From Acanthopleura granulata (lineage: Eukaryota; Mollusca; Polyplacophora; Chitonida; Chitonidae): DNA of 64,000 nt. The DNA is taken from positions 23,388,265-23,452,264 of the forward strand of contig JABBOT010000002.1 in NCBI GenBank assembly GCA_016165875.1, given 5' to 3'. The notes beneath the pieces were generated by a model. The model did no database searches. It was not told where the DNA came from and saw nothing but the letters and a program-made list of their open reading frames with translations. A program made the translations under genes and the position numbers. This document shows, in pieces, positions 11,205-23,539 of the stretch. Each line of letters begins with the position of its first letter. Position 1 is the stretch's first letter.

Positions 11205-14200
11205 AAATGCTGAAGCAACAAACAGTTGTGTTAGTATTAACAGTAGTATTAACTTGTACAGGGGTATTTGGTGTAGGATGGAAATGCTATAACACCAGCC
11301 GGAAATTGTGGGACGGATAATCTGTTTCCCAGGCGTACTTGGCTCATAGTTTGTGTAAGTGGCCTAACGCGCAACAATGATCTATCATAGTGGATTTACA
11401 TCAGTGACATTATCGTTCTCTAATTACGATTGTCCTCCCTTTCCTGTTCGACTCAATGTGTGGGAGAGAAGAGCTTTAGGAAAATTTAAATGAGCACCGG
11501 AGCTATATATGATTATTGAAGAGGCTACATCACGCCCCCTGACCAAGGTAAAGTACGTCCTGTCTATGGGCCGTTTGCTTTAAAAACAAGAGTGATTGAT
11601 TAAACACAGCTCGGATAAAGACGAGTTTTTTAAAGGTTGGATAAAGGAACGCTAAATCTCTTTGGTCTCACAAGCTATTCCGCTGGCCAGTTATCTCTCG
11701 CTTGTTCTCATGTCTGCGGAATGCGCTTCTTGGTATCGCTTAAAACACTCTAAAATTTCCACAATGACTGTAGCCCTTAAATATTTACATGACGAATCAC
11801 GTATCTTTAGATGGGCAATTTAAGAATATTATATGTGAATCGCAAGTCTCCATTACTTCCCGAAAACGAGTTGTGTCCGACAGACCATTGGAAGAAGATC
11901 CAGGTAGACTTACTAATGCTGGTTTTAGACAAATTGCTAGCAGTTAATTGAATAGTGTTTGCCAGACACCAGACTTTGTTTTTCGCCAATTCCGTATCTC
12001 CCATTCCGATGAAACATCACGGTTGCAAGGAACATTTGTCTGTCCCACTGTTCCTTCTCATTGTTCATTGTGAGGAAAATGTGAGGATCAACTCATAAGA
12101 CACCTGTTGCCGTTAATAAAATCAGCTGACAATGTTTACAATGGAGTGACCCGCTACGTCATGTGAATATGAATAAGTAAATGAATGGCTGTCAATGAAT
12201 AAATGCGTAAAAATGCCTTTACGTCGGCACTCTGTGAATATAAATACGATTTAAGTTATTGGATGAAATGAATGAACCAGTCTGCATAGGACTAATTCAT
12301 CACGAATTTGTTAGTGAATTTGGCATAATTTGACCACATCGAATATTGTGAAGTTCTGGTGTACAACTCCATTGTGCTGTCTGTAATCATGTCTGCCATC
12401 TTTATATGAGTGTTTGACATAATAAAGAATGCCACTGTTAGGCACGGTTGCATTTTAGAAACTTCCATTGATAAACTACAATAAAGTTGCCATTGCGCGC
12501 TCCTTAGCATAAGTATATGTATCGTAGCGAACATGTTTATCATGCCTTAAAGTGGGCAATAATTGAAACATATATACATGTGTTTTATGAAGTATGTTGT
12601 CATGTATGGATAACATAGTCCTTTGATCAGCGTATTATCCAGGGCGATGTAAATTTTGTCTATTTACCACTCTCGCAAGTGGGTTAGAGGTGCAGCTCGC
12701 TGGATAATTATATCAAATTATATGAAAGGCAAGTTAATTAGATTGTTTTAGGGATATAAACGACCTCAACAGTCACCAGGCGCCAGAGCTCGATTACAAC
12801 GTGAATGTCGACATGCTTTGGCTAACATAATATAATTTGGGCTAATTACTATTACCACTACGTACTCAAATTTGATCATACGCCACAGACACAACAAAGG
12901 TTGCTTTTCTTCACAGCTTAGGAGCGCAACATGTTCTCAGTGAAAATCACAGATTCCACATATGTATATCATTTTCTCCTAAAAGTCAAAAGGTGAACAG
13001 AGAATGTCATAGTCAAACGACTATAAGAACAATAAGTGCAAAAAAAAAGAAAGAAAAGGAGAAAGAAACGAAAATTCCAAAGATGTATGCAATAGAAAAC
13101 AAACTTTGCGTATGGCCGTAGTTCACCGCGTGCGTGGGACCATTTGGCAACTATCTCACTGTCATCGCTACTATGGTTTTACTTTCTACACTATAGTCTT
13201 TTATATTCATATTCGTGGTTAAATTTATGAGAGAAGGAAACCGGAATACCGGGCATAAGCCATCGATGTTTGGGAAGTTACAGACGAACTTTCTCACATA
13301 TTATAGTACAGTCTGGTGGCGTACGTCATACTGGTGTAAGGCAAGTGGTCATCAGCGAACGTCAGACAGCGCCAACGGCCACACGAGCCTTACCAACCAT
13401 GTAATGTCAAAAAGACAATATACAAACGGTGGGATCAAGGAATTCCTCATATTTAAAGTGAAAGACCACTCTAAAATGAAGCTATGGGGAGTGAAAAGAT
13501 AATTAAGAGCTGTATCTGAAAATAATGTTTTTACATTTTTTCACCAAATTACATGCAGTCAAATATTCTGATTGTATGGTGGGTCGTATTGATAATGTGG
13601 CTCATCAGTGACGTAACGCCGAATTTTCTCTGGTGCTAAAGCTGAAATTTAACGTCATATTACACACACAAACATTACAAGATAACTCGTGACAGGCATT
13701 TTATTCAGAGCCGAACATAAAGGTGTATAAAACACTGTGTGCAATCATTGATGACCACATTTTCAATATGGTTCCATACGTTCATTTTTGGGTGGTCTTT
13801 CACTTTAAGAAAACCCTTCCATTCATGGAATAATACCACATTATATGAATGTGAACTGAAAATAAAATTTACTCATCTACATATTTATGTCTACATTATA
13901 AAATCGTGTCGTATCATTGGAATGTCCTGAGTTTAATAACGTATAATAATAATGTATATTATGACAATCAGAATTTAATCTGGAAGAACTACAAAATACT
14001 GCATATTTAAGCGATAAAAAAGTTTTGACCCTCCTAGGCGCGCTTAAAATATGTGTCTTTGTAGCCTTGACCCATATTGAAAAAGAACAGTGTGGTCTAA
14101 GTCCTTGACAGCTGATCAGTCATTCACGGGGTATTTTCCGACAAATCTTATGACATGGCGGTTAACCTTAGCACCTGTGCATAGTGGGGCCTACCTCAGG

Positions 14201-14727
14201 TCTGACATGACCGATCTCTTCAGACTCAGACGATGTATTCTATGGTAGTCATTCTCACGTGCCCCAATCAAAATTAAGTAACTGGAGTTCGATCCAATCA
14301 CGAAGCGGCGCTGTTCGATCCCGTGGTACATCCCTGAGTGGCGACTTTAAGAGGCATCATGTATGAACACACTATGTTTTAATGGACAATATGAACACAT
14401 GCTGCCGTGTATTTATGGGCGTGGTTTGCCGAGCGGATATTGGTCTTTGTCGGAACTGCAGTGGTACTTTAAAAATCAGGTCGAACGCATGTTCGAATCA
14501 AGTTTAAAGAGTTGTAAGAGTCTAATTTCCTTTACTGACGTAAACCCTGATCGACGTTTTAAAAACAATTCTTCAGGGTGTATTCTATTTTCATCCTTAA
14601 TGGTCTTCTGAAATGTCAGTGAGTGAGGGGATTTTTTTTCCTCGTATAGTCTGGTGATTCCATAGCTTCGGTGATTTCCCATAAGTATAAAGCCTCATCA
14701 GCGATTCCACAATAAAGCCTATGACCG

Positions 14728-14745
14728 AGACCTTCATGAAGGTCT
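14728..14745. other. 18 bp perfect palindrome
   Basis: AGACCTTCATGAAGGTCT is its own reverse complement. GACC and GGTC stand further out on either side. The same palindrome occurs at 20551-20568 in the other copy of the duplicated block. It could be a dimeric protein-binding site or chance; nothing nearby decides. Confidence 0.5.
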
Positions 14746-15540
14746 ATATCCCTAAGGTCGCAAAGTATTTGGTAAAGCACAGCTTTGTGTCAACATGTTT
14801 TATTTTCAGCTTTTTCAAAGTGTGTAAATTTAATGGAACGTGTCATCGTTAAAATCCCTAGATTACATAAAGTAAATAACAAAGCATTGCCCTTGAGAAA
14901 AAAAATCATATTACACGTACACTGTGAAACTTGTGTGTCACTGAAACGATGAACGCACGTCAGATTTGTAGAGAACATTTTACATCAACACAGCAAAATT
15001 GAGAGGATGATGCCAGTTATGAAAAGAATTGAAAGTCAATCAAACGTATACACTATTAATCAAGAAGAAAAAGGGAACAGACAAAGAAAAGTCTCACCAA
15101 TGTTACCGATTGTTGAATTTATGAGAGTAAGTTATCGCTGGATTTTTCCAATTTACAAATTTACAAGAAGGTGCGAAACTTTTGAACGATATGGGAGTAT
15201 CCGTGTATGTCCAAGTCTCTGAGACAGAACACGTCTAGAGACTAAAGTCTACTTGACATCTGTAACAGGTAACTTCCTCAACTAGAGTTAAAGAACGATT
15301 TCAGTGTACACAAATGTCTGTAAGAAAGAAGTAAGAAACCGCGAACGAACACTGAAACGATCAGCAAGTCTCTCTGAAGCAAAAATGTATATGTATCTCT
15401 AAGCTAAAGCAAGATACATTAACATACAGTGCGTTCCAGAAAACAAAGTCAATTATTCTAAAAACCTAATATTCAGTAATTATTCATCACATTAATAATT
15501 CAACAAATAACCATTACATTATGTAAATAATCACGAGTTT

Positions 15541-15575
15541 AATTTATTTATTTATTTGATCGGCCTTTAACGCCT
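15541..15575 (-). mobile_element. SINE tail cut by the assembly gap
   Basis: AATTTATTTATTTATTTGAT, then CGGCCTTTAACGCCT, is the tail and 3' edge of the SINE family. It stops abruptly at the N run. The matching sequence in copy 2 (21361-21395) continues into the SINE body, so the left contig appears to end inside this repeat. Confidence 0.85.
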
Positions 15576-15585
15576 NNNNNNNNNN
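15576..15585. other. Assembly gap, ten N
   Basis: The only ambiguous bases in the window are exactly ten N. This looks like a fixed-size scaffolding gap placed where contig ends were joined, not a measured distance. It separates the two copies of the duplicated block. Confidence 0.95.
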
Positions 15586-16539
15586 TCTTCCGGTACCAAT
15601 GCCCGCCTGTGACTAAATGACTCTGTCTTGAGAATTACGCACCGTTGTTTTGTCTGCTTCGCGTCTCTGATCCCCCACTCCTTCGTGACTCGCTCCACAC
15701 AGTGATAACATTAATTTCCAAAACCGTTGATTGGCCAGACTGGAAACTTTCAGTGGCTAGTTAGAAGCCCTTATCCTTGTCCTCTACATGAGTTCCACAG
15801 CGATATCCCAAAGGACGGTCTTATCGCCAGTTGAAAGCCCACCTCCGGGAACCTTCACTAGCGACTTTATCTAATCTGAAAACAGATAGGACGGGCGTCT
15901 ATCAGTCAGATGTTAAGCTCATTTGAGCAGGTAGAGTTTCACTGAAGTCAGTTTGTAACAAAAACTGGGACAGGCAGAGATACGAGAGCTGCGGGTAAAG
16001 TGGGATAAGCTTAACTGTTTGAGTCAATTTTCTAACGAGAAACATTTGCCCTTAGCTACGGCTACGTCGGTGTAAATGTCAACATCTGATCTTACGGACG
16101 AACCTAGATTTCCGATGACATTACATGATTCCAAACGGAGATTTTTTTTTTCATTAAGGATCGCACAAAGCTAGCTGGCCGGAAGGAAGGACAAGCATGC
16201 ATGGATGGATTGGCGAAGTCGACATGGCACTTCTTCGGGTCGTTATGAGATATGTAACCGTGGTTGCGAGCCATTATGTTTAGATTGTGCCCTTGGCAAT
16301 AATACATATATATATAATTGCACATTCTGGATAATGCTATAAGAATGCTGCAAAAATATATAAAACAGACCGGTATTAACATGGCTTGAGAAAACATATT
16401 AGATTTACCAAATGAGAATTATTTGTAAATAATTTACGAATTTAGCTGCGTATGTGTTTCATAAAGGATCTATGTCACAACACTGAAACAAGTTTCGGTT
16501 TCAGAAATTATTGCTAAATATTTCTCTTGTTTTAAAATA

Positions 16540-16813
16540 AATTTGACAATTTATATATTTACTTATTTGATTGGTGTTTTACGCCGTACTCAAGAATATT
16601 TCACTTATACGACGGCGGCCAGCATTATGGTGGGAGGAAACCGGGCACAGCCCGGGGGAAACCCACGACCATCTGCAGGCCGCTGGCAGACCTTCCCACG
16701 TACGACCGGAGAGGAAGACAGCATGAACTGGTTTTGAACTCACAGCGACCGCATTGGTGGGAGGCTTCGGGTCATTGCGCTGCGTTAGCGCGCTAACCGA
16801 CAATTTGACAATT
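16540..16813 (-). mobile_element. SINE, duplicate of the 10.9 kb copy
   Basis: Same element and same target-site duplication (AATTTGACAATT at 16540-16551 and 16802-16813) as at 10931-11204, offset by 5609. The shared flanks show that it was inserted before the two copies or alleles separated and is not a second insertion. Confidence 0.9.
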
Positions 16814-18723
16814 AAATGCTGAAGCAACAAACAGTTGTGTTAGTATTAACAGTAGTATTAACTTGTACAGGGGTATTTGGTGTAGGATGGAAATGCTATA
16901 ACACCAGCCGGAAATTGTGGGACGGATAATCTGTTTCCCAGGCGTACTTGGCTCATAGTTTGTGTAAGTGGCCTAACGCGCAACAATGATCTATCATAGT
17001 GGATTTACATCAGTGACATTATCGTTCTCTAATTACGATTGTCCTCCCTTTCCTGTTCGACTCAATGTGTGGGAGAGAAGAGCTTTAGGAAAATTTAAAT
17101 GAGCACCGGAGCTATATATGATTATTGAAGAGGCTACATCACGCCCCCTGACCAAGGTAAAGTACGTCCTGTCTATGGGCCGTTTGCTTTAAAAACAAGA
17201 GTGATTGATTAAACACAGCTCGGATAAAGACGAGTTTTTTAAAGGTTGGATAAAGGAACGCTAAATCTCTTTGGTCTCACAAGCTATTCCGCTGGCCAGT
17301 TATCTCTCGCTTGTTCTCATGTCTGCGGAATGCGCTTCTTGGTATCGCTTAAAACACTCTAAAATTTCCACAATGACTGTAGCCCTTAAATATTTACATG
17401 ACGAATCACGTATCTTTAGATGGGCAATTTAAGAATATTATATGTGAATCGCAAGTCTCCATTACTTCCCGAAAACGAGTTGTGTCCGACAGACCATTGG
17501 AAGAAGATCCAGGTAGACTTACTAATGCTGGTTTTAGACAAATTGCTAGCAGTTAATTGAATAGTGTTTGCCAGACACCAGACTTTGTTTTTCGCCAATT
17601 CCGTATCTCCCATTCCGATGAAACATCACGGTTGCAAGGAACATTTGTCTGTCCCACTGTTCCTTCTCATTGTTCATTGTGAGGAAAATGTGAGGATCAA
17701 CTCATAAGACACCTGTTGCCGTTAATAAAATCAGCTGACAATGTTTACAATGGAGTGACCCGCTACGTCATGTGAATATGAATAAGTAAATGAATGGCTG
17801 TGAATGAATAAATGCTTAACAATGCCTTTACGTCGGCACTCTGTGAATATAAATACGATTTAAGTTATTTGATGCAATGAATGAATCAGTCTGCATAGGA
17901 CTAATTTATCACGAATTTGTTAGTGAATTTGGCATAATTTGACCACATCGAATATTGGTAAGTTCTGGTGTACAACTCCATTGCGCTGTCTGTAATCATG
18001 TCTGCCATCTTTATGTGAGTGCTTGACATAATAAAGAATGCCACTATTAGGCACGGTTGCACTTTAGAAACTTCCATTGATAAACTACAATAAAGTTGCC
18101 ATTGCGCGCTCCTTAGCATAAGTATATGTATCGTAGCGAACATGTTTATCATGCCTTAAAGTGGGCAATAATTGAAACATATATACATGTGTTTTATGAA
18201 GTATGTTGTCATGTATGGATAACATAGTCCTTTGATCAGCGTATTATCCAGGGCGATGTAAATTTTGTCTATTTACCACTCTCGCACGTGGGTTAGAGGT
18301 GCAGCTCGCTTGATAATTATATCAAATTATATGAAAGGCAAGTTAATTAGATTGTTTTAGGGATATAAACGACCTCAACAGTCACCAGGCGCCAGAGCTC
18401 GATTACAACGTGAATGTCGACATGCTTTGGCTAACATAATATAATTTGGGCTAATTACTATTACCACTACGTACTCAAATTTGATCATACGCCACAGACA
18501 CAACAAAGGTTGCTTTTCTTCACAGCTTAGGAGCGCAACATGTTCTCAGTAAAAATCACAGATTCCGCATATGTATATCATTTTCTCCTAAAAGTCAAAA
18601 TGTGAACAGAGAATGTCATAGTCAAACGACTATAAGAACAATAAGTGCAAAAAAAAAGAAAGAAAAGAAGAAAGAAACGAAAATTCCAAAGATGTATGCA
18701 ATAGAAAACAAACTTTGCGTATG

Positions 18724-18938
18724 TATTTGATACTAAAGCAGTTTTTCAGAGGAAGCGTGGAAATTAAATTATTATGTTTACTTTTTAGGCGTGTGACTTT
18801 TGCAATTAATAACACTTCATATTTTTTGCCTTTCCCCTTACGGCTTGGTGCTGGGTAGGAGGGTGTATATGTTGCTACTTTTGATATATTTACATGATCC
18901 GTTGGAATAAAACCCTAACTGAAGTTAACTGACAAAAG
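18724..18938. mobile_element. 215 bp segment present only in copy 2
   Basis: Copy 1 reads GCGTATGGCCGTAG across 13109-13120. Copy 2 has the same flanks but 215 bases between GCGTATG and GCCGTAG. I see no terminal inverted repeats and no clear target-site duplication, so either an insertion in copy 2 or a deletion in copy 1 fits. On the minus strand its right part (CAGTTAGGGTTTTATTC-AAC, then TCATGT) resembles 59553-59585 on the plus strand. That suggests it belongs to a dispersed repeat family and is more likely an insertion. No protein is recognised. Confidence 0.6.
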
Positions 18939-20550
18939 GCCGTAGTTCACCGCGTGCGTGGGACCATTTGGCAACTATCTCACTGTCATCGCTACTATGG
19001 TTTTACTTTCTACACTATAGTCTTTTATATTCATATTCGTGGTTAAGTTTATGAGAGAAGGAAACCGGAATACCGGGCATAAGCCATCGATGTTTGGGAA
19101 GTTAGAGACGAACTTTCTCACATATTATAGTACAGTCTGGTGACGTACGTCATACTGGTGTAAGGCAAGTGGTCATCAGCGAACGTCAGACAGCGCCAAC
19201 GGCCACACGAGCCTTACCAACCATGTAATGTCAAAAAGACAATATACAAACGGTGGGATCAAGGAATTCCTCATATTTAAAGTGAAAGACGACTCTAAAA
19301 TGAAGCTATGGGGGGTGAAAAGATAATTAAGAGCTGTATCTGAAAATAATGTTTTTACATTTTTTCACCAAATTACATAAAGTCAAATATTCTGATTGTA
19401 TGGTAGGTCGTATTGATAATGTGGCTCATCAGTGACATAACGCCGAATTTTCTCTGGTGCTAAAGCTGAAATTTAACGTCATATTACACACACAAACATT
19501 GCAAGATAACTCGTGACAGGAATTTTATTCAGAGCCGAACATAAAGGTGTACAAACACTGTGTGCAATCATTGATGACCACATTTTCAATATGGTTCCAT
19601 ACGTTCATTTTGGGTGGTCTTTCACTTTAAGAAAACCCTTCCATTCATGGAATAATACAACATTATATGAATGTGAACTGAAAATAAAATTTACTCATCT
19701 ACATATTTATGTCTACATTATAAAATCGTGTCGTATCATTGGAATGTCCAGAGTTTAATAACGTATAATAATAATGTATATTATGACAATCAGAATTTAA
19801 TCTGGAAGAACTACAAAATACTGCATATTTAAGCGATAAAAAAAGTTTTGACCCTCCTAGGCGCGCTTAAAATATGTGTCTTTGTAGCCTTGACCCATAT
19901 TGAAAAAGAACAGTGTGGTCTAAGTCCTTGACAGCTGATCAGTCATTCACGGGGTATTTTCCGACAAATCTTATGACATGGCGGTTAGCCTTAGCACCTG
20001 TGCATAGTGGGGCCTACCTCAGGTCTGACATGACCGATCTCTTCAGACTCAGACGATGTATTCTATGGTAGTCATTCTCACGTGCCCCAATCAAAATTAA
20101 GTAACTGGAGTTCGATCCAATCACGAAGCGGCGCTGTTCGATCCCGTGGTACATCCCTGAGTGGCGACTTTAAGAGGCATCATGTATGAACACACTATGT
20201 TTTAATGGACAATATGAACACATGCTGCCGTGTATTTATGGGCGTGGTTTGCCGAGCGGATATTGGTCTTTGTCGGAACTGCAGTGGTACTTTAAAAATC
20301 AGGTCGAACGCATGTTCGAATCAAGTTTAAAGAGTTGTAAGAGTCTAATTTCCTTTACTGACGTAAACCCTGATCGACGTTTTAAAAACAATTCTTCAGG
20401 GTGTATTCTATTTTCATCCTTAATGGTCTTCTGAAATGTCAGTGAGTGAGGGGATTTTTTTTCCTCGTATAGTCTGGTGATTCCATAGCTTCGGTGATTT
20501 CCCATAAGTATAAAGCCTCATCAGCGATTCCACAATAAAGCCTATGACCG

Positions 20551-20568
20551 AGACCTTCATGAAGGTCT
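20551..20568. other. 18 bp palindrome, copy 2
   Basis: Identical to the palindrome at 14728-14745, in the second copy of the duplicated block. Confidence 0.5.
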
Positions 20569-21360
20569 ATATCCCTAAGGTCGCAAAGTATTTGGTAAAG
20601 CACAGCTTTGTGTCAACATGTTTTATTTTCAGCTTTTTCAAAGTGTGTAAATTTAATGGAACGTGTCATCGTTAAAATCCCTAGATTACATAAAGTAAAT
20701 AACAAAGCATTGCCCTTGAGAAAAAAAATCATATTACACGTACACTGTGAAACTTGTGTGTCACTGAAACGATGAACGCACGTCAGATTTGTTGAGAATA
20801 TTTCACATCAACACAGCAAAATTGACAGGATGATGCCAGTTATGAAAAGAATTGAAAGTCAATCAAACGTAAACACTATTAATCAAGAAGAAAAAGGGAA
20901 CAGACAAAGAAAAGTCTCACCAAAGTTACCGATTGTTGAATTTGTGAGAGTAAGTTATCGCTGGATTTTTCCAATTTACAAATTTACAAGAAGCTGCGAA
21001 ACTTTTGGACGATATGGGAGAATCCGTGTATGTCCAGGTCTCTGAGACAGAACACGTCTAGAGACTAAAGTCTACTTGACATCTGTAACAGGTAACTTCC
21101 TCAACTAGAGTTAAAGAACGATTTCAGTGTACACAAATGTCTGTAGGAAATAAGTAAGAAACCGCAAATGAACACTGACACGATCAGCAAGTCTCTCTGA
21201 AGCAAAAATATATATGTATCTCTAAGCTAAAGCAAGATACATTAACATACAGTGCGTTCCAGAAAACAAAACCAATTATTCTAAAAACCTAATATTCAGT
21301 AATTATTCATCACATTAATAATTCAAATAACCATTACATTATGTAAATAATCACGAGTTT

Positions 21361-21475
21361 AATTTATTTGTTTATTTGATCGGCCTTTAACGCCTTATTC
21401 AAGAATATTTCACATACGCGACGGCGGTCAGCATTATGGTTGGAGAAAATCGGGTACAACCTGGGGGAATCCAAC
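21361..21475 (-). mobile_element. SINE fragment, 3' half
   Basis: It begins with a T-rich tail (AATTTATTTGTTTATTTGAT) and continues through ACGCCTTATTCAAGAATATT, GACGGCGGTCAGCATTATGG and GGGTACAACCTGGGGGAA. It then loses similarity near 21475, before the tRNA-like head. It is the uninterrupted version of the fragment at 15541-15575. Confidence 0.85.
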
Positions 21476-21916
21476 TGGTTTCATAGTTGAAAGCATAATT
21501 CATTGAGGAGTAGCCTACCTCTCAAAATTTCGTTTGTTTCTAGGCAAGATGTTGATTGTGTGTTGGGGGTAAGTGTGGGATAATTAGAGCGGTTGGCGTC
21601 ATGAAGGGTTACTACATATTGTTCCATGCAAGGGTGTATATTTACTTATCAAGATGTCTAATACAAACCCTTGAATTGTGAGTACTGCTTTCACTGTCAG
21701 CACCACAGATCTAACGAACACTGTAAAATGCCTCCATATTAGCATCATGTAATCTGACAGTTTTCCTCGGGGATGCAATTTTAGTTGAAACATGAAGTCA
21801 TTCCGAACTTATCCTGACGTATTTTTTTCTTTTTGAGAACTATATTTTTGCAAAATACGTGTAAAAGTTTGGACATGAACTTGTTTTTGGTGAGACAGAG
21901 ATATAAGGAACAGGGT

Positions 21917-22300
21917 TCTGGCCAGCTTAGACTGGCACTCGAAAGATGAAGATTTACCGGCAACCTTTTATATCTGAGAGCACCAAGGGTTTGTTCCAAG
22001 ACCTGTTGGCACATAACTTACACCACTCTTATCTTTCTTGTTACAGAAGTGATAAACCTTCCACACTTAAATCCAGCGTTTGTCATTTTACTTCGTGTTT
22101 CCCACCTCATAAAATCAACCGTTGGAAAAAGCTAATTTACTCCCGGTATAAAATCTTTGTTGTTGGTCCTGTTTTATTACAAGTTTTCGTGGCAGGTGGA
22201 AAAAAGCCGCTGACAGGATCAACAAACTCGACAGTGTTGGAAGACAGGGCTAATTGAAGGACAGATACCCCCCAAGTGTTAAGGGCTACACAGCAACCGT
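21917..22300 (+). repeat. Interspersed repeat B, copy 1
   Basis: Resembles 29142-29500 in the same orientation. Shared text includes AAAGATGAAGATTTAC, TATCTTTC-TGTTACAGA, CCACCTCA-AAA-CCAAC and GGAAAAAG-TAATTTACTCC. Identity is about 70% by eye over some 350 bp. A 103-codon plus-strand frame (21946-22257) covers it, but the other copy is interrupted by stops. I read this as an old non-coding mobile-element fragment, not an exon. Confidence 0.65.
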
Positions 22301-23248
22301 TAACACTGAGCTATTCCCCTCCGAAACAGAAACAAGGTAACCAGAATGTACACATACATTCACAGTAGAGCTCTGATAACTGAGTTTTCCACATCCTAAA
22401 AGCAGACACAGTATGCTCCGTACTTTCACTTACAATATACAATTAGTCTGCACTAGCTGCATGTTAGCTCAATAGCTGAAGGTCTTCTGCCTGCGCTAAT
22501 TTGCCAATCAGGTCACCAAATGCTTCTCTATTATATTCTTAACGCAGTGGTCAGAATATGGATATTTGTAACCTTTTCTGTTCATTTCAACTCTGTTTTG
22601 TAAAGGTTGAAAATTGTACAATAACCTTAATATATTGTTCTCTTGTTTCCTTGTAAAGCTGAGCCGAGCATACTGAAATATATTTTTGCCACATCATGAA
22701 TATATGATGTCACAGAAGTTATTTAGAGCGACAGGAGACATGAAAATACTTACACGGTAATGTATGCAATGTTTAAAGAAAACGTGCATATTTGAATCAG
22801 GACCCTGGAGGAATTTACCTTTTCCCTTTTTTATTATTGCACAACTTATATGAATTTATACGTTGGGATCGACAAAAAGCAATAGGAGAGACTGACGGGC
22901 TTCACAAAAGGGTCCAAATCGCAAATAAAAACGCGTTGTTTCCTGCTATGACCCTGCAGTGCTTGTGTAGCACCTCAGTGTTTTGTGAGGACACAGACAC
23001 CTAAAAATGTGACGTACTGCCGATAAAAGACAAAGGAGCACACAGGTCTGGACCCTTTTGTGAAAGGTAGGAAGAACGAGCTCCCAATTGTGGGGACAAA
23101 GATACCTTCTTGTGATCTGCTTTCGTCATTACATCAAATGCGCGGAGCAATAATGTCTAAGTTACAAGTATATTTACGCATTATAGCGCTCTCTTACCGC
23201 AATGCACTGTATAGCGTGATTTCAGTGTGATCTCCTCATTTCAGTGCT
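22301..23248. other. Non-coding stretch, nothing recognised
   Basis: About 950 bp with short open frames only. No repeat partner found. Confidence 0.5.
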
Positions 23249-23539
23249 CTTGAACGATTTATTTATTTATTTGATTGGTGTTTTACGCCGCACTCAAGAA
23301 TATTTCACTTATACGACGGCGGCCAGCATTATGCTGAGAGGAAAGCGGGCACAGCCCTAGGGAAACCCACGACCATCTGCAGGCTGCTGGCAGACCTTCC
23401 CACGTACGGCCGGAGAGGAAGCCAGCATGAGCTGGTCTTGAGCTCACAGCAACCACATTGGTGGGAGGCTTCGGGTCATTGTGCTGCGACAGCGCGCTAA
23501 CCGACTGAGCCACGGAGCCCCCCCCCCCCCCTTGAAAGA
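23249..23539 (-). mobile_element. Full-length tRNA-derived SINE
   Basis: The most complete copy in the window. On the minus strand from about 23520 it begins GGCTCCGTGGCTCAGTCGG, which contains a perfect RNA polymerase III A box (TGGCTCAGTCGG). TTAGCGCGCT follows, then a degenerate B box (GAGCTCAAGACC near 23440), the central GC-rich body, the conserved GGCCGCCGTCGTATAAGTGA block and a tail of AAAT repeats ending near 23258. Candidate 9 bp target-site duplications with one mismatch are CTTGAACGA (23249-23257) and CTTGAAAGA (23531-23539). A run of 14 C (23518-23531) sits at the 5' end. The overlapping minus-strand open frames are read through the SINE. Confidence 0.92.

Larger units (their letters stand above)
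9977..15575 (+). repeat. Duplicated block, copy 1 (5.6 kb)
   Basis: This block is repeated in direct orientation at 15586-21395, starting at TCTTCCGGTACCAATGCCCG. The coordinate offset is exactly 5609 up to about 13114, then about 5824 because copy 2 holds 215 extra bases, then 5820 at the right end. From 9977 to 12192 I see no difference between copies. The first mismatches are at 12193, 12207 and 12211, and scattered substitutions and 1-3 bp indels follow. The block ends inside a SINE at the ten-N gap. It contains one near-complete SINE and an 18 bp palindrome. No gene is recognised; its open frames (97 codons or fewer) recur in copy 2 only because the DNA does. Confidence 0.97.
15586..21395 (+). 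repeat. Duplicated block, copy 2 (5.8 kb)
   Basis: Direct repeat of 9977-15575. It begins immediately after the N run at the base equivalent to 9977 and ends at the base equivalent to 15575, after which the SINE continues into unique sequence. It differs from copy 1 by 215 extra bases at 18724-18938, scattered substitutions after 17802, and 1-3 bp indels (for example three bases missing near 21325). The exact register at both ends is what two overlapping allelic contigs would give if placed end to end. Confidence 0.97.

Noticed and set aside
14363..14611. 82-codon frame conserved at 14.4 and 20.2 kb
   Set aside because: The DNA is nearly identical across the whole region, and the opposite strand is also open. 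There is no selection signal.
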